Origin: Desulfobacillus sp041396245
Lineage (GTDB): Bacteria > Pseudomonadota > Gammaproteobacteria > Burkholderiales > Rhodocyclaceae
DNA: 64,000 nucleotides
Direction: 5' to 3'
Assembly (NCBI GenBank): GCA_041396245.1
Contig: JAWKYW010000001.1
Span: 1 to 64,000, forward strand
Shown here: in pieces, positions 1 to 7,850 of the stretch
How the letters are laid out: the number at the start of each line of letters is the position of its first letter
Numbering within the stretch: position 1 is the stretch's first letter
Program-made: the position numbers and the translations under genes
The notes under the pieces: model-generated
Told to the model about the DNA's origin: nothing
What the model saw: only the letters and a program-made list of their open reading frames with translations
The model's database searches: none

Positions 1-860
1 CCGTCGCGCGGCTGCGGCGGCGGCGCCCATTCGACCAGCGCCTGCAAAATCTCGCGCACGCCGAAGTTGTTGATGCCGGAGCCGAAGAACACCGGGCTCT
101 GCCTGCCGGCGAGGAAGGCGGTGATGTCGAAGGGGTGGCTGGCGCCCTGGATCAGTTCGACGTCCTCGCGCAGTTGTTGAATCTCCAGCGGGAAGCGTTC
201 GTCGAGCTTCGGGTTGTTTATCCCCTCGATGAGTTCCGTTTCGCCGCCGGCATGCTCCTCGCCCGGCTTGAAGCGCATCAGCTGCTCGTGCAGCAGGTGC
301 CAGACGCCGCGGAAGGTCTTGCCCATGCCGAGCGGCCAGGTGATCGGCGCGCAGTCGATGTTCAGCACCGACTCGATTTCCTGCAGCAGCTCCATCGGCT
401 CGCGCACCTCGCGGTCGAGCTTGTTCACGAAGGTGATGATGGGCGTGTTGCGCAGCCGGCAGACGTCGAGCAGCTTGATGGTCTGCGCTTCCACGCCTTT
501 CGCGGCATCGATCACCATGACGGCGGCGTCGACGGCGGTGAGCACGCGGTAGGTGTCCTCGGAGAAGTCCTGGTGGCCCGGCGTGTCGAGCAGGTTGATG
601 GTGTGGCCGCCGTAGTCGAACTGCATCACCGAGCTGGTGACCGAGATGCCGCGCTGCTTCTCCACCTCCATCCAGTCGGAGGTGGCGTGGCGCGCGCTCT
701 TGCGCGACTTCACCGTGCCGGCCATCAGGATGGCGCCGCCGAACAGCAGCAGCTTTTCCGTCAGCGTGGTCTTGCCGGCGTCCGGGTGGGAAATGATGGC
801 GAAGGTGCGCCGCTTCTGCACGTCGCGCAGGAGGTCGGCGGGGAAGGTCGGGGCGTTCAT
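1..860 (-). CDS. prfC: Peptide chain release factor 3 (RF3), 3' part missing at window edge
   Basis: This is the N-terminal 286 residues of the translational GTPase that recycles RF1/RF2 from the ribosome after termination. The frame opens with MNAPTFPADLLRDVQKRRTF and shows a P-loop (HPDAGKTTL, about residues 24-32), the switch region EKQRGISVTSS, the G3 motif DTPGHQDF and the G4 motif NKLDR. These are diagnostic of RF3 rather than EF-G or LepA. The ATG at 858-860 follows a Rho-independent-type hairpin that separates it from nnrU upstream. The C-terminal domains lie outside the window. Identity is secure. Confidence 0.96.
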   Translation of the reverse strand, partial: MNAPTFPADLLRDVQKRRTFAIISHPDAGKTTLTEKLLLFGGAILMAGTVKSRKSARHATSDWMEVEKQRGISVTSSVMQFDYGGHTINLLDTPGHQDFSEDTYRVLTAVDAAVMVIDAAKGVEAQTIKLLDVCRLRNTPIITFVNKLDREVREPMELLQEIESVLNIDCAPITWPLGMGKTFRGVWHLLHEQLMRFKPGEEHAGGETELIEGINNPKLDERFPLEIQQLREDVELIQGASHPFDITAFLAGRQSPVFFGSGINNFGVREILQALVEWAPPPQPRD

Positions 861-865
861 GGTTC

Positions 866-905
866 CGATAAAAAGCAAAAGCCGCCGGCCGGTGGGGCAG
901 GCGGC
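866..905 (-). terminator. Hairpin plus T-rich tract between nnrU and prfC
   Basis: Read on the minus strand, GCCGCC (905-900) pairs with GGCGGC (886-881), and a T-rich run (880-866) follows. It lies downstream of the nnrU stop and immediately upstream of the prfC start. A TATAAT hexamer (923-918, minus) precedes the hairpin, so the structure could be an nnrU terminator or an attenuator in the prfC leader. Confidence 0.6.
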
Positions 906-926
906 GAGACAGCGCGGATTATACCC

Positions 927-1502
927 TCAGTAGGGCCGCACGCCGATCAGCCAGAGGTGCGCGAAGCCGGCGAACAGCGCCCACACGCCGGTGCCGGCGG
1001 CGACCACCAGTCCGTCGCGCGCCGCCGTGCCCGGCCGGTAGCTGACGCCGGCGGCGCGGTCGCGATTGCGGGCGGAGCGGAAGTCCGCCACGGCCCAGAG
1101 CAGGAAGGCGCCGAACAGCAAGGCGTCGGCGAGGTTGCCGTTCGACAGCAGGTGGGCGACGGCCCAGACCTTGACCCCCGCCACCATCGGATGGCCGACG
1201 GCCGCCTTGATGCGGCTGCCGGGCACGTAGGCGGCGGCGATCAGGATGAAGGCGGGCAGGGTGAGCAGCGCGGCGACATGGCGCGTCCAGGTAGGCGGCG
1301 CCCACAGCGCCAGCGGCTCGGCGCGGGCCAGGCCGTAGCCCCAGACGATCAGGCCCAGGCCGAGGGCGGAGGCCAGCGAGTACAGTCCCTTCCAGCGGTT
1401 TTCGCCGAGTCGTGCGACACGCGCCGTGCGCCAGCCGTCGGCGACGATGCGGATCGAATGGGTGCCGAGAAACAGCAGCAGGCCGAGGACGAGGAAGGTC
1501 AT
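927..1502 (-). CDS. nnrU: NnrU family integral membrane protein
   Basis: This 191-residue polytopic membrane protein opens with a hydrophobic helix (MTFLVLGLLLFLGTHSIRIV). It carries the family signature region with R-x-K-A-x-V-G-H-P-M (about residues 96-106), followed by further hydrophobic segments to the C terminus. NnrU proteins are associated with nitric oxide and nitrite respiration and are related to isoprenylcysteine carboxyl methyltransferase-like membrane proteins; the biochemical role is unsettled. It is transcribed toward prfC and divergently from hupU. Length is normal for the family. Confidence 0.85.
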   Translation of the reverse strand: MTFLVLGLLLFLGTHSIRIVADGWRTARVARLGENRWKGLYSLASALGLGLIVWGYGLARAEPLALWAPPTWTRHVAALLTLPAFILIAAAYVPGSRIKAAVGHPMVAGVKVWAVAHLLSNGNLADALLFGAFLLWAVADFRSARNRDRAAGVSYRPGTAARDGLVVAAGTGVWALFAGFAHLWLIGVRPY

Positions 1503-1651
1503 GCGGGTCTCCAGGGGCGAGGCGGCAGTATCCTACGCGCCCCGGCGGCATGCAATACCGCCTTCCGATGCGGATTGCATTTCGTCCGCGCGGCGTCCGC
1601 CCGCGCGCCGGCGCTGTCCCGCAAGTCCTTGTAATCCAATCAGGTAGTCGC

Positions 1652-1667
1652 TGGCACGGAACTTGGA
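1652..1667 (+). promoter_or_regulatory. Sigma-54-like -24/-12 promoter upstream of hupU
   Basis: TGGCACGGAACTTGGA matches the sigma-54 consensus TGGCACG-N4-TTGCW at every fixed position except the C of the -12 GC. It lies 55 bp before the hupU ATG. Hydrogenase genes are often activated with sigma-54 through HoxA/HupR-type regulators, so the placement is sensible. The imperfect -12 element keeps this tentative. Confidence 0.45.
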
Positions 1668-1722
1668 AGACCTTTGACCGACCCGCTTGCCTGGCGCGGC
1701 AGTCCACGGCAAGCTCGGCCCC

Positions 1723-2757
1723 ATGAACGAGCGTACAGAACCCTTTTCGATGCCGGCTTCCTACAACCTGCTTTGGCTGCAATCGGCCGGCTGCGGCGGC
1801 TGCACGATGTCGCTGCTCTGCTCGGGCGCGCGCGACCTGACGGCGGCGCTCGACGCGGTGGGCGTGCGCATCCTCTGGCATCCGAGCCTGTCCGAGGCGA
1901 GTGGCGACGAAGTGAAGCGCATCTTCGAACAATGCCTTTCCGGCGATGTGGCGCTCGATGCCCTGTGCGTGGAAGGCGCGCTGCTGCGCGGGCCGCGCGG
2001 CACGGGCCGCTTCCACCGCCATGCCGGCTCGGATGTCTCCATGATGGAGTGGGTAAAAAAACTGGCGGGTGTCGCGCGCCACACGCTCGCCATCGGCAGC
2101 TGCGCCGCCTGGGGCGGCGTCGCCGCGGCGGGCGAGAACGCCACCGATGCCTGCGGCCTGCAGTACGAGGGCGACCAGCCCGGCGGCCTGCTTGGCGCGA
2201 ACTGGAAGGGGCGTGGCGGGCTGCCCGTCATCAACATCGCCGGCTGTCCCTGCCACCCCGACTGGATCACCGAGACGCTGACGGCGCTGGCCCTGGGTGC
2301 CTTCGGCGCGAAGGACCTCGACTCGCTCAACCGGCCGCGCTTCTTCGCCGACCACCTGGTGCATCACGGCTGCACGCGCAACGAGTACTACGAGTTCAAG
2401 GCCAGCGCGCACAAGCCCTCCGACCTCGGCTGCCTGATGGAGAACATGGGCTGCAAGGGCACCCAGGCCCACGCCGACTGCAACATCCGCCTGTGGAACG
2501 GCAACGGCTCCTGCGCGCGCGGCGGCGCGCCCTGCATCTCCTGCACCGAGCCGGGCTTCGAGGAACCGGGCCATCCCTTCCACGAGACGCCGAAGCTCGC
2601 CGGCATCCCGATCGGCCTGCCCACCGACATGCCGAAGGCCTGGTTCGTCGCACTCGCCGCGCTGTCGAAATCGGCGACGCCGAAGCGCGTGCGCGAGAAC
2701 GCCGTGGCCGATCACCAGGTGGTGGTGCCGCCGGTGAAGAAGACGGGGCTGAAATGA
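1723..2757 (+). CDS. hupU: Regulatory (H2-sensing) [NiFe] hydrogenase small subunit HupU/HoxB
   Basis: This is a 344-residue FeS subunit of a sensor hydrogenase. It lacks a twin-arginine signal peptide, so the product is cytoplasmic, as expected for HupU/HoxB. Cluster ligands are visible: CGGC (C24, C27), the GSCAAWGG region, AGCPCHPDW, and the C-terminal HHGCTRNEYYEFKAS and ENMGCKG motifs ending in a Cys-rich stretch. The text LWHPSLSEASG and FVALAALSKSATPKRVREN is typical of HupU and not of uptake-hydrogenase HupS. The start at 1723 is favoured over an in-frame ATG at 1687 because the family begins near there; no good Shine-Dalgarno is visible for either. With HupV and HupT it should report H2 to a response regulator, which is not in this window. 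Confidence 0.93.
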   Translation: MNERTEPFSMPASYNLLWLQSAGCGGCTMSLLCSGARDLTAALDAVGVRILWHPSLSEASGDEVKRIFEQCLSGDVALDALCVEGALLRGPRGTGRFHRHAGSDVSMMEWVKKLAGVARHTLAIGSCAAWGGVAAAGENATDACGLQYEGDQPGGLLGANWKGRGGLPVINIAGCPCHPDWITETLTALALGAFGAKDLDSLNRPRFFADHLVHHGCTRNEYYEFKASAHKPSDLGCLMENMGCKGTQAHADCNIRLWNGNGSCARGGAPCISCTEPGFEEPGHPFHETPKLAGIPIGLPTDMPKAWFVALAALSKSATPKRVRENAVADHQVVVPPVKKTGLK

Positions 2758-2892
2758 GTGAGCGGTGAGCAGTGAGCAGTGAGCGGAAAACCAGCGCATA
2801 TTGGCGGCCATTTGACATGATGATTTCTTCGATGCGGCGAGCGCGGAAAGGCGGGCTTCCGTCAGCTCACCGCTCACCGCTCACCGCTTACC
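2756..2892. repeat. Inverted arrays of a 7-bp repeat between hupU and hupV
   Basis: Tandem GTGAGCG/GTGAGCA heptads run from 2756 to 2786, overlapping the hupU stop. A mirror array of CTCACCG units occupies 2865-2892. The roughly 78 bp between them has no gene. The arms can pair into a long imperfect stem in the hupU-hupV message. Confidence 0.7.
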
Positions 2893-2905
2893 ACGGTCAA
2901 ACGCC

Positions 2906-4330
2906 ATGCGTTTGATCGTCGGCCCCTTCAACCGCGTCGAGGGCGACCTCGAAGTGACGCTGGAGGTGAAGGGCGGCGTCGTCGCCGAGGCCTGGGCCGG
3001 CTCGCCGCTGTATCGCGGCTTCGAGCAGATCCTGCGCGGCAAGCACCCGCTGGACGCGCTGATGTTCGCGCCGCGCATCTGCGGCATCTGCTCGGTGTCG
3101 CAGTCGATGGCCGCGGCTTCTGCGCTCGCAGACGCCATGGGCCTCAAGGCGGCGCCCAACGGCCGCATCACGAAGAACCTCGCCCATGCGGTGGAGAACG
3201 TCGCCGACCACTTCACGCATTTCTATCTCTTTTTCATGCCCGATTTCGCGCGCGCCGAATACGCCGGCCGTGCCTGGCACGGGCGGGCGACGGAACGCTT
3301 CCGCGCCGTGCGCGGCACGGTGGCCGCCGCCGTCCTGCCGGCGCGCACGGCCTTCCTCACCGCCATGGGCACGCTGGCCGGCAAATGGCCGCACAGCCTG
3401 GCGATCCAGCCCGGCGGCGTCGCGCGCGCGCTGGAAGCCTCGGAGAAGATCCGCCTGTTCGCCCTGCTGCGTGACTTCCGCCGGCAGCTGGAAGCCGTTC
3501 TCTTCAACGACGCGCTGGAGTCGGTTGCCGCGCTCGATTCCGGCGCGGCGCTGGCGCGCTGGGCGGCGGAGAAGCCGCGCGGCGACTTCGGCGCCTTCCT
3601 CGAGATCGCCGACGACCTGGCGCTGGAGCAGCTCGGCCGTGGCGTCGGCCGTTTCATGAGCTACGGCAACTATCCGCAGGCGGAAAGTCAGTTCCTGCAG
3701 AGCGGCGTCTGGGACGGGCAGCTGCAGGCGCTGGACGTACAGACCATCGCCGAGGACATTTCCCATGCCTGGCTGGAGGGCGAGACGCGCCACCCGGCGC
3801 AGGGCGTGACCCGGCCGCAGGACGAGAAGGCCGCCGGCTACACCTGGTGCAAGGCGCCGCGCCTGGCCGGTCTGCCGATGGAGACCGGCGCGCTGGCGCG
3901 GCAGGTGGTGAACGGACATCCGCTGGCGTGCGACCTCGTCCGGCGCGGCGGCGGCAACGTGAAAAGCCGCGTCGTCGCGCGCCTGCTGGAGATCGCCGTG
4001 ATCCTGCCCGAGATGGAGCAATGGGTGCAGCAGCTCGCACCCGGCGAGCCCTTCTGCACGCAGGGCGAGATGCCGGCAGAAGCCTCGGGCGCCGGACTGG
4101 TCGAAGCGGCGCGCGGCAGCCTCGGCCACTGGATCAGCGTCGAGGGAGGCCGCATCGCCAACTACCAGATCGTCTCGCCGACGACCTGGAACTTCTCGCC
4201 GCGCGACAGCGGCGGCACGCCCGGTCCGCTCGAGCAGGCGCTGGTCGGCACGCCGGCGGGCGAGGGCAATGTTGCCGTCCAGCATGTCGTGCGATCATTC
4301 GATCCGTGCATGGTTTGCACAGTGCATTAA
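2906..4330 (+). CDS. hupV: Regulatory [NiFe] hydrogenase large subunit HupV/HoxC
   Basis: This is the 474-residue active-site subunit of the H2 sensor. The N-terminal Ni-Fe ligand motif RICGIC (C59, C62) and the C-terminal DPCMVC motif (C468, C471) are intact. The protein ends exactly at DPCMVCTVH, three residues beyond C471. It therefore lacks the C-terminal extension that maturation proteases remove from catalytic hydrogenases; this is a known hallmark of HupV/HoxC sensors. It is shorter than uptake large subunits. It follows hupU after a 148-bp gap filled by heptad repeats, which is unusual for genes that are normally tightly linked. The stop codon lies inside an upstream operator-like 17-mer of the next operon. 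Confidence 0.94.
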   Translation: MRLIVGPFNRVEGDLEVTLEVKGGVVAEAWAGSPLYRGFEQILRGKHPLDALMFAPRICGICSVSQSMAAASALADAMGLKAAPNGRITKNLAHAVENVADHFTHFYLFFMPDFARAEYAGRAWHGRATERFRAVRGTVAAAVLPARTAFLTAMGTLAGKWPHSLAIQPGGVARALEASEKIRLFALLRDFRRQLEAVLFNDALESVAALDSGAALARWAAEKPRGDFGAFLEIADDLALEQLGRGVGRFMSYGNYPQAESQFLQSGVWDGQLQALDVQTIAEDISHAWLEGETRHPAQGVTRPQDEKAAGYTWCKAPRLAGLPMETGALARQVVNGHPLACDLVRRGGGNVKSRVVARLLEIAVILPEMEQWVQQLAPGEPFCTQGEMPAEASGAGLVEAARGSLGHWISVEGGRIANYQIVSPTTWNFSPRDSGGTPGPLEQALVGTPAGEGNVAVQHVVRSFDPCMVCTVH

Positions 4331-4337
4331 AGTACAT
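4321..4337 (+). promoter_or_regulatory. Operator-like 17-mer, copy 1
   Basis: AGTGCATTAAAGTACAT overlaps the hupV stop codon. It matches a second copy at 4435-4451 in 15 of 17 positions, and the copies are spaced 114 bp start to start. TGCA-containing repeats are known operators of the BzdR/BoxR family that controls benzoyl-CoA genes in Azoarcus, so this is a candidate repressor site. Confidence 0.5.
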
Positions 4338-4392
4338 ATACACAAAACATTACGCACTATAATGTTATTACTTGACTGAAATAGTCGGGTTA

Positions 4393-4406
4393 TTGACCCA
4401 TATCAA
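4393..4406 (+). promoter_or_regulatory. FNR/AcpR-type box upstream of the benzoyl-CoA reductase operon
   Basis: TTGACCCATATCAA fits the FNR consensus TTGAT-N4-ATCAA with one mismatch. It lies 73 bp before the first operon ATG. Class II FNR activation at -41.5 would put the start site near 4441. In Azoarcus the bzd promoter needs the FNR homologue AcpR, which agrees with this placement. Confidence 0.6.
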
Positions 4407-4421
4407 TGCTTCATAGTTCAT

Positions 4422-4456
4422 GAGTGATGTAAAAAGTGCATAAAAATACATCACTC
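4422..4456. promoter_or_regulatory. 10-bp dyad containing operator-like 17-mer copy 2
   Basis: GAGTGATGTA (4422-4431) and TACATCACTC (4447-4456) are perfect inverted repeats around a 15-bp spacer. The second 17-mer, AGTGCATAAAAATACAT, spans 4435-4451 inside this dyad. The predicted transcription start near 4441 falls within it, as expected for a repressor operator. Confidence 0.5.
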
Positions 4457-4478
4457 ACTCAGCCAAAGGAGGCGAGCT

Positions 4479-5660
4479 ATGAATGCGCAGGTTCCCTACG
4501 ATCACGAAATCGAGCTCTCGAACGTCCTCGAGCGCTGTAACGCGGCAGCCCGCGAAAACGCCATCCCCAGCCAGGACGAACTGCCCGAGGGCTTCAGCGG
4601 CACCCTCGGCCACTTCCCGGTGTACTTCCCCGAAGAGATCGCCCATGCGGCCGGCCTGCTGCCGGTGAACATCCTCGGCGGCGGCAACAAGCTGGAGATG
4701 AAGCACGCCGACGCGCGCATGGGCTCCTTCGTCTGCTCGATCTGCCGCTCGACGACGGAACTGGGCCTCAACGGCACCCTGCAAGGCCTGACGGGCTTCG
4801 TCACCCATCCCATCTGCGACGCGGCCAAGCATCTTGCCGGCATCTGGTCGCGCAACCTGCCGGACCAGCTGGCGCAGATCCTCTACCTGCCGCAGAACGT
4901 GAATACGCCGGGCGCGGCGCGCTACATCGCCGCCGAATACCAGCGCCTGCGCGCCGACCTCGAGAAGAAGACCGGCCGCGCCATCGACGACGAGGCACTG
5001 AGCGCCAGCATCCGCACCTATAACGTCAACCGCAAGTTGCTGCGCGAGCTCTACCGCATCCGTCGCGACGAGCCGTGGAAGGTGAGTTGCACCGAGTCCT
5101 ACCTGCTGCTGCGCGCGCGCACGCGCATGCCCTGCGAGGAGCACAACGCCCTGCTGGCGCGCGCCCTCGATGCCATCCGCCATCGCAACCTGCCGGGACA
5201 GGACAAGCCACGCGTGGTGTTCGTCGGCGGCTTCTGCGAGCAGCCGCCCCTCGAGATGCTCGAGACGCTCGACGAGACCTGCTACATCGTGGACGACGAT
5301 CTGCTCGTCGGCCTGCGCTGGCTGATCGAGGACGTGCCGGAAACCGGCGACCCGATCTGGGCGCTGGCCGAGAGCTACGTCGAGCGCTCCGACGCCAGTC
5401 CCGTGCAGCACGACGCGCGCAAGTCCAAGGAGGACTACCTTATGGCCATGCTGAAGAAGTCGAAGGCCGACGCCGCCATCCTTACCGCGGCGAAGTTCTG
5501 CGAGCCCGGCCTCGACGAGCAACTGGCCTGGTCCAAGCACCTCGACGCGGAGAACATCCCCTACCTGGTGCTCGAGTTCGAGGAAAAGATGACCTCGTTC
5601 GAGCAGATGTCGATGCAGGTGGAGACCTTTTCCGAATCCCTGTTGTTTGCCCTCGCATAA
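4479..5660 (+). CDS. bzdN: Benzoyl-CoA reductase (class I, ATP-dependent), BcrC/BzdN-type subunit
   Basis: This 393-residue subunit belongs to the HgdB/BcrBC (2-hydroxyacyl-CoA dehydratase D-component) family. It helps bind the substrate or FeS clusters for two-electron dearomatisation of an aromatic acyl-CoA. Candidate cluster cysteines are C86 and C89 (CSICRST), C113 (HPICDAAKH), C253 (FCEQPP) and C341 (KFCEPG). The FCEQPPL and YIVDDD blocks match BcrC closely. A very strong AAAGGAGG precedes the ATG. It is the first gene of a five-gene unit in the order of Azoarcus bzdNOPQM. The exact substrate (benzoyl-CoA or a substituted analogue) cannot be read from the sequence. Confidence 0.88.
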   Translation: MNAQVPYDHEIELSNVLERCNAAARENAIPSQDELPEGFSGTLGHFPVYFPEEIAHAAGLLPVNILGGGNKLEMKHADARMGSFVCSICRSTTELGLNGTLQGLTGFVTHPICDAAKHLAGIWSRNLPDQLAQILYLPQNVNTPGAARYIAAEYQRLRADLEKKTGRAIDDEALSASIRTYNVNRKLLRELYRIRRDEPWKVSCTESYLLLRARTRMPCEEHNALLARALDAIRHRNLPGQDKPRVVFVGGFCEQPPLEMLETLDETCYIVDDDLLVGLRWLIEDVPETGDPIWALAESYVERSDASPVQHDARKSKEDYLMAMLKKSKADAAILTAAKFCEPGLDEQLAWSKHLDAENIPYLVLEFEEKMTSFEQMSMQVETFSESLLFALA

Positions 5661-5675
5661 GAAAAGGAGAGAGAC

Positions 5676-7010
5676 ATGAGCACAGAAACCCTGCAGCACC
5701 CCGCCCCGACAGAAACCGACGACTTCGATCCCCGCGCCGAAGGCCAGCGCCTGATCAAGGACTGGTACGCGCAGCTGGAGACGGCCAACCAGCGCAACGC
5801 CGCCGTCGCCAACGTCTTCGTCATGGGCAACGCCGTCGAGATCCTGCGCACCTTCGACTTCGAGCTGGTCTTCCCCGAGATCAATTCGCTTCAGACCGGC
5901 GTGCGCAAGGCCTCCGAGGAATACATTCGCCTGTCCGAGGACTACGGCATGTCGCCGGACGTCTGCTCCTACGTCAAGGCCGACGTCGGCCTCATCCTCA
6001 AGGAGAACGAGCATCCGGCCGGCCGCATCCCGAAGGCCAGCCTGGCGGTCGCCTCGAACATGTGCGGCACCTTCATCAAGTGGGCCGAGATCTGGGAGCG
6101 CTGGCTGAAGACGCCGACCTTCGTGCTCGACCTGCCCGGCCAGCGCGCCGCCGGCTGGCAGGTGCGTCCGGGCGACGCCCAGCATTCGGCCGACGCACGC
6201 TGGGTCGAGGCGCAGTTCCAGGAGCTGATTACCCAGTGCGAGCGCATCACCGGCAAGCGCTTCGACATGGACCGGCTGGCCGAGGTCGAGGAGCGGGTGA
6301 ACCGGATGGTCGACCACTGGAACAACGTCATGGCGCTCAACCGCCAGTGCCCGGCGCCTTTCAACGCCATGCTCGACGGCCTCACCTACATCGGCATCAT
6401 GAACGTGCATCGGGGCACCGAGGAGGGCGTCGAGTTCATGCGCCGGCTGGAGGCGCACCTCAAGGGCAAGGTGGCGCGCGGCGAAGGCAGGGTGGCCGAG
6501 GAGCGCTTCCGCCTGCTCTTCTCCGGCACGCCGTGCTACGTCTCGATGCGCCGGCTGGTCGAACTGTTCGAGACCTGGGGCGGCGTCTTCGCCTACTCCG
6601 ATTACCTCACCTTCGCCGCCGGCGGCATGGACGCCACCGACCTGCGCTACGACACCTCGCGCCCGCTGGAGAGCCTGGCCGAGGTGACGGCGCTGGCGGC
6701 GCAGCGCGGCCTGTCCAACCAGTTCTTCGCCCACGAGCGCCTGGCCCAGCAGATCAAGGATTACGACGTTGACGGCGTCGTCTTCCACGGCATCAAGAGC
6801 TGCCGTTTCGTCTCCTCGGGCATGGCCGACACGCGCGAGTACATCAACAAGCGGCTCGATGTGCCGACCCTCTACATCGAATCCGACCTGATCGATCCGC
6901 GCTACTGGTCGGATGCCCAGATCAAGAACCGCGTCGACGCGTTCTTCGAGGCGCTGCAGCAGCGCGGCGGCGCCGGGCCGCTGTCGCGCAAGACCGTTGC
7001 CACAGCCTGA
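5676..7010 (+). CDS. bzdO: Benzoyl-CoA reductase (class I), BcrB/BzdO-type subunit
   Basis: This 444-residue second HgdB-like subunit forms the substrate-binding heterodimer with the preceding product. The length suits BzdO/BcrB. Conserved features include the N-terminal NVFVMGNAVEIL block, NMCGTFIKW (a candidate cluster Cys), the FSGTPC block near residue 290, and a C-terminal GVVFHGIKSCRF followed by LYIESDLIDPRYW, where the enzyme family places FeS and substrate residues. A strong AAAGGAG precedes the start, 15 nt after the previous stop. Together the two HgdB-like and two activator-type ATPase subunits give the four-subunit class I architecture, not a simple dehydratase. Confidence 0.88.
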   Translation: MSTETLQHPAPTETDDFDPRAEGQRLIKDWYAQLETANQRNAAVANVFVMGNAVEILRTFDFELVFPEINSLQTGVRKASEEYIRLSEDYGMSPDVCSYVKADVGLILKENEHPAGRIPKASLAVASNMCGTFIKWAEIWERWLKTPTFVLDLPGQRAAGWQVRPGDAQHSADARWVEAQFQELITQCERITGKRFDMDRLAEVEERVNRMVDHWNNVMALNRQCPAPFNAMLDGLTYIGIMNVHRGTEEGVEFMRRLEAHLKGKVARGEGRVAEERFRLLFSGTPCYVSMRRLVELFETWGGVFAYSDYLTFAAGGMDATDLRYDTSRPLESLAEVTALAAQRGLSNQFFAHERLAQQIKDYDVDGVVFHGIKSCRFVSSGMADTREYINKRLDVPTLYIESDLIDPRYWSDAQIKNRVDAFFEALQQRGGAGPLSRKTVATA

Positions 7011-7026
7011 AAACAAGGAGGAGACC

Positions 7027-7848
7027 ATGAAATACGTTGCAGGAGTGGATGTCGGATCGACGCAGACCAAGGCGGTGATCATCGACGAGAACAGGACGAT
7101 CGTCGGGCGCGCGCTGCTCGACATGGAGACCAGCATGGTGACCGTGGCGCAGGACGCCTTCCGCGCCGCGCTGGAAAATGCCGGCATCGCGGAAGGCGAC
7201 GTCGCCTGGGTCGCCGGCACCGGCTACGGCCGCTACAAGGTGACTTTCGGCCGCGAACAGGTGACGGAAATCAGCTGCCACGCGCGCGGCTCGGTGATGC
7301 TGTTTCCGCTGACGCGCACGGTGATCGACATTGGCGGCCAGGATACCAAGGCGATCCGCGTCGGCCCCGACGGCAACGTCGAGGACTTCACCATGAACGA
7401 CAAGTGCGCGGCCGGCACCGGGCGCTTTCTTGGCGCCGCCTCCTATGCCCTCGAGATGCCGCTCTCCGAGCTGGGCCCGCTGGCGATGAAGGCCACCAAC
7501 CCGGTGCGCATCACGACGACCTGTACGGTGTTCGCCGAGTCGGAAATCATCAGCCACCTCGCCAAGGGCATCCTGCCGGAGGACGTGCTGATGGGCGTTC
7601 ATCAGGCCATCGCCAGCCGCTGCGTGTCGCTGGCGCGGCGCGTCGGCATCGAGTCCGAAGTCACCTTCACCGGCGGCGTCAGCCGCAATACGGCGATGGT
7701 CAGGCTGATCGAGGAGCAGATCGGCATGCGCATCAACGTCAGCCAGGACGCGCATTTCTGCGGCGCGCTGGGGGCGGCGCTGTATTCCCACGACCGCGTG
7801 TTCGGCGCGGAAGCGCAACCGGCTTTGGCCATGACAGAGGAGGCATGA
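7027..7848 (+). CDS. bzdP: Benzoyl-CoA reductase activating ATPase subunit (BzdP/BcrA-D type)
   Basis: This 273-residue ASKHA-fold ATPase couples ATP hydrolysis to low-potential electron transfer. The phosphate-binding loop GVDVGSTQTKA is at the N terminus and a second loop, IDIGGQDTKAI, follows near residue 100. Two cysteines expected to hold the inter-subunit [4Fe-4S] cluster are C127 (NDKCAAGTG) and C166 (TTCTVFAESE), the same positions reported for HgdC of Acidaminococcus. Its short length, like that of the next gene, matches the Azoarcus Bzd type rather than the Thauera type with a long BcrA. A strong AAGGAGG precedes ATG 7027. Confidence 0.9.
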   Translation: MKYVAGVDVGSTQTKAVIIDENRTIVGRALLDMETSMVTVAQDAFRAALENAGIAEGDVAWVAGTGYGRYKVTFGREQVTEISCHARGSVMLFPLTRTVIDIGGQDTKAIRVGPDGNVEDFTMNDKCAAGTGRFLGAASYALEMPLSELGPLAMKATNPVRITTTCTVFAESEIISHLAKGILPEDVLMGVHQAIASRCVSLARRVGIESEVTFTGGVSRNTAMVRLIEEQIGMRINVSQDAHFCGALGAALYSHDRVFGAEAQPALAMTEEA

Positions 7849-7850
7849 TC

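Noticed and set aside
4455..7220. A 921-codon minus-strand frame opposite the benzoyl-CoA reductase genes
   Set aside because: It is the complement of recognised genes with strong ribosome binding sites; its own product has no motif and no plausible start signal.
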